From Oscillospiraceae bacterium (GTDB lineage Bacteria; Bacillota; Clostridia; Oscillospirales; Acutalibacteraceae), in NCBI GenBank assembly GCA_031283835.1, contig JAITBA010000146.1:1-5836 (forward strand): a stretch of DNA of 5,836 nucleotides, read 5' to 3'. The position numbers were made by a program, and so were the translations under genes. A model generated the notes under the pieces. The model saw nothing but the letters and a program-made list of their open reading frames with translations. It was not told the origin of the DNA and ran no database searches. Below, piece by piece: positions 5,391 through 5,836 of the stretch. Every line of letters begins with the position of its first letter. Position 1 is the stretch's first letter.

Positions 5391-5421
5391 TAGTATGGGG
5401 TGTTTTTGGCGGTTTTATTGT
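5391..5421 (-). promoter_or_regulatory. sigma-G-type (forespore) promoter of gpr
   Basis: Reading leftward, ACAATA (5421-5416) is followed after 18 nt by CATACTA (5397-5391). The sigma-G consensus, as I know it, is TGAATA-N17/18-CATACTA: the -10 matches perfectly and the -35 at its last four bases. gpr is a classic sigma-G gene, so the assignment is consistent. Start would be near 5384 with a leader of about 27 nt. Confidence 0.75.
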
Positions 5422-5449
5422 GCGTTGCAAAAAAATGAATAATTTTTTT

Positions 5450-5459
5450 ATGGCGCCAT
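5450..5459. repeat. 10-bp palindrome between the gpr and lepA promoters
   Basis: ATGGCGCCAT is a perfect palindrome flanked on both sides by T-runs (T7 before, T5-6 after on the + strand). It cannot form a good RNA hairpin without losing its centre. It lies upstream of both divergent promoters and may be a protein site or chance. Confidence 0.3.
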
Positions 5460-5517
5460 TTTTTAACAGACCTCCTCTCAAAAAAACACGAAACGAAAAT
5501 TCGCGTGATTCCCATGC

Positions 5518-5546
5518 TTGACATTTTGGCTGTGATTGGGTATAAT
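5518..5546 (+). promoter_or_regulatory. perfect-consensus sigma-A promoter of lepA
   Basis: TTGACA (5518-5523), a 17-nt spacer, then TATAAT (5541-5546): both hexamers and the spacing are ideal. Start near 5553 leaves a leader of only about 19 nt that contains GAGGTGA (5557-5563), 8 nt before the lepA ATG. Strong vegetative expression is expected. Confidence 0.9.
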
Positions 5547-5571
5547 AAGCAGGAACGAGGTGAAAGACCGC

Positions 5572-5836
5572 ATGCCGAATATTACAAAAACGCATATCCG
5601 CAACTTTTCAATCATCGCGCACATTGACCATGGCAAGAGCACGCTGGCCGACCGCTTGCTGGAGCTGACGCAAACCGTCGCCATGCGTGACATGACGGCC
5701 CAGTTGCTAGACAACATGGACCTGGAACGGGAGCGCGGGATTACCATTAAGGCGCACGCGGTCACGCTTTATTACACCGCCAACGACGGCGAAACCTATG
5801 AGCTTAACCTGATTGACACACCGGGCCACGTGGACT
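5572..5836 (+). CDS. lepA: elongation factor 4 (LepA), 5' part only
   Basis: LepA/EF4 is a translational GTPase of about 600 aa that binds the ribosome and affects translocation or ribosome biogenesis. The window holds the first 88 codons. Visible are the P-loop AHIDHGKST (16-24), the switch-I block LDNMDLERERGITIKAHAV (46-64) with RGITIK at 55-60, and DTPGHVD (82-88) at the edge. The MD-LERERGITIK spacing and the short N-terminus 'ITKTHIRNFSIIAHIDHGKST' are typical of LepA rather than EF-G, TypA or RF3. ATG 5572 has GAGGTGA 8 nt upstream. It is driven by its own consensus promoter and is divergent from gpr, whereas in B. subtilis it lies downstream of spoIIP in the same direction. Confidence 0.95.
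   Translation, partial: MPNITKTHIRNFSIIAHIDHGKSTLADRLLELTQTVAMRDMTAQLLDNMDLERERGITIKAHAVTLYYTANDGETYELNLIDTPGHVD

Overview
The window looks like chromosomal DNA from an anaerobic, endospore-forming Clostridia-type Firmicute with fairly GC-rich coding sequence and AT-rich spacers. Three genes point to this: an [FeFe]-hydrogenase maturation GTPase (hydF, anaerobic H2 metabolism) and two sporulation/germination genes (gpr, spoIIP), the latter preceded by good sigma-G-like and sigma-E-like promoters. Oscillospiraceae-like affiliation is only a guess; no rRNA, tRNA, CRISPR array or transposase gene is present.

Left part (1-1051): the N-terminal 236 codons of hydF read leftward off the window edge. 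Its promoter is recognisable and has a perfect 14-bp palindrome between its -35 and -10 boxes. A 341-bp divergent spacer separates hydF from a rightward gene for a GPH-family (MelB-like) sugar:cation symporter (1052-2530), which has its own promoter and a ~90-nt structured leader.

Middle (2530-2804): the convergent 3' spacer between the transporter and the leftward sporulation genes is the least ordinary part. It has two 30-bp direct repeats 203 bp apart (one mismatch), a third 11-bp partial copy, and between them a 120-bp nested perfect inverted repeat (14-bp outer arms, 12-bp inner arms) whose apical loop carries a consensus-like leftward promoter. It codes for nothing convincing and resembles a MITE-type or structured-RNA element.

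Right part (2805-5836): leftward gpr (spore protease that degrades small acid-soluble proteins), then spoIIP (engulfment peptidoglycan hydrolase), then a 100-aa membrane-anchored protein of unknown function. A likely terminator after gpr plus a sigma-E-like promoter before spoIIP suggests separate expression: gpr in the forespore (sigma-G) and spoIIP plus the small gene in the mother cell (sigma-E). lepA (elongation factor 4) starts rightward at 5572 from a perfect-consensus sigma-A promoter and runs off the right edge. gpr, spoIIP, a small membrane gene and lepA are neighbours in Bacillus subtilis too, but here lepA is divergent from gpr.
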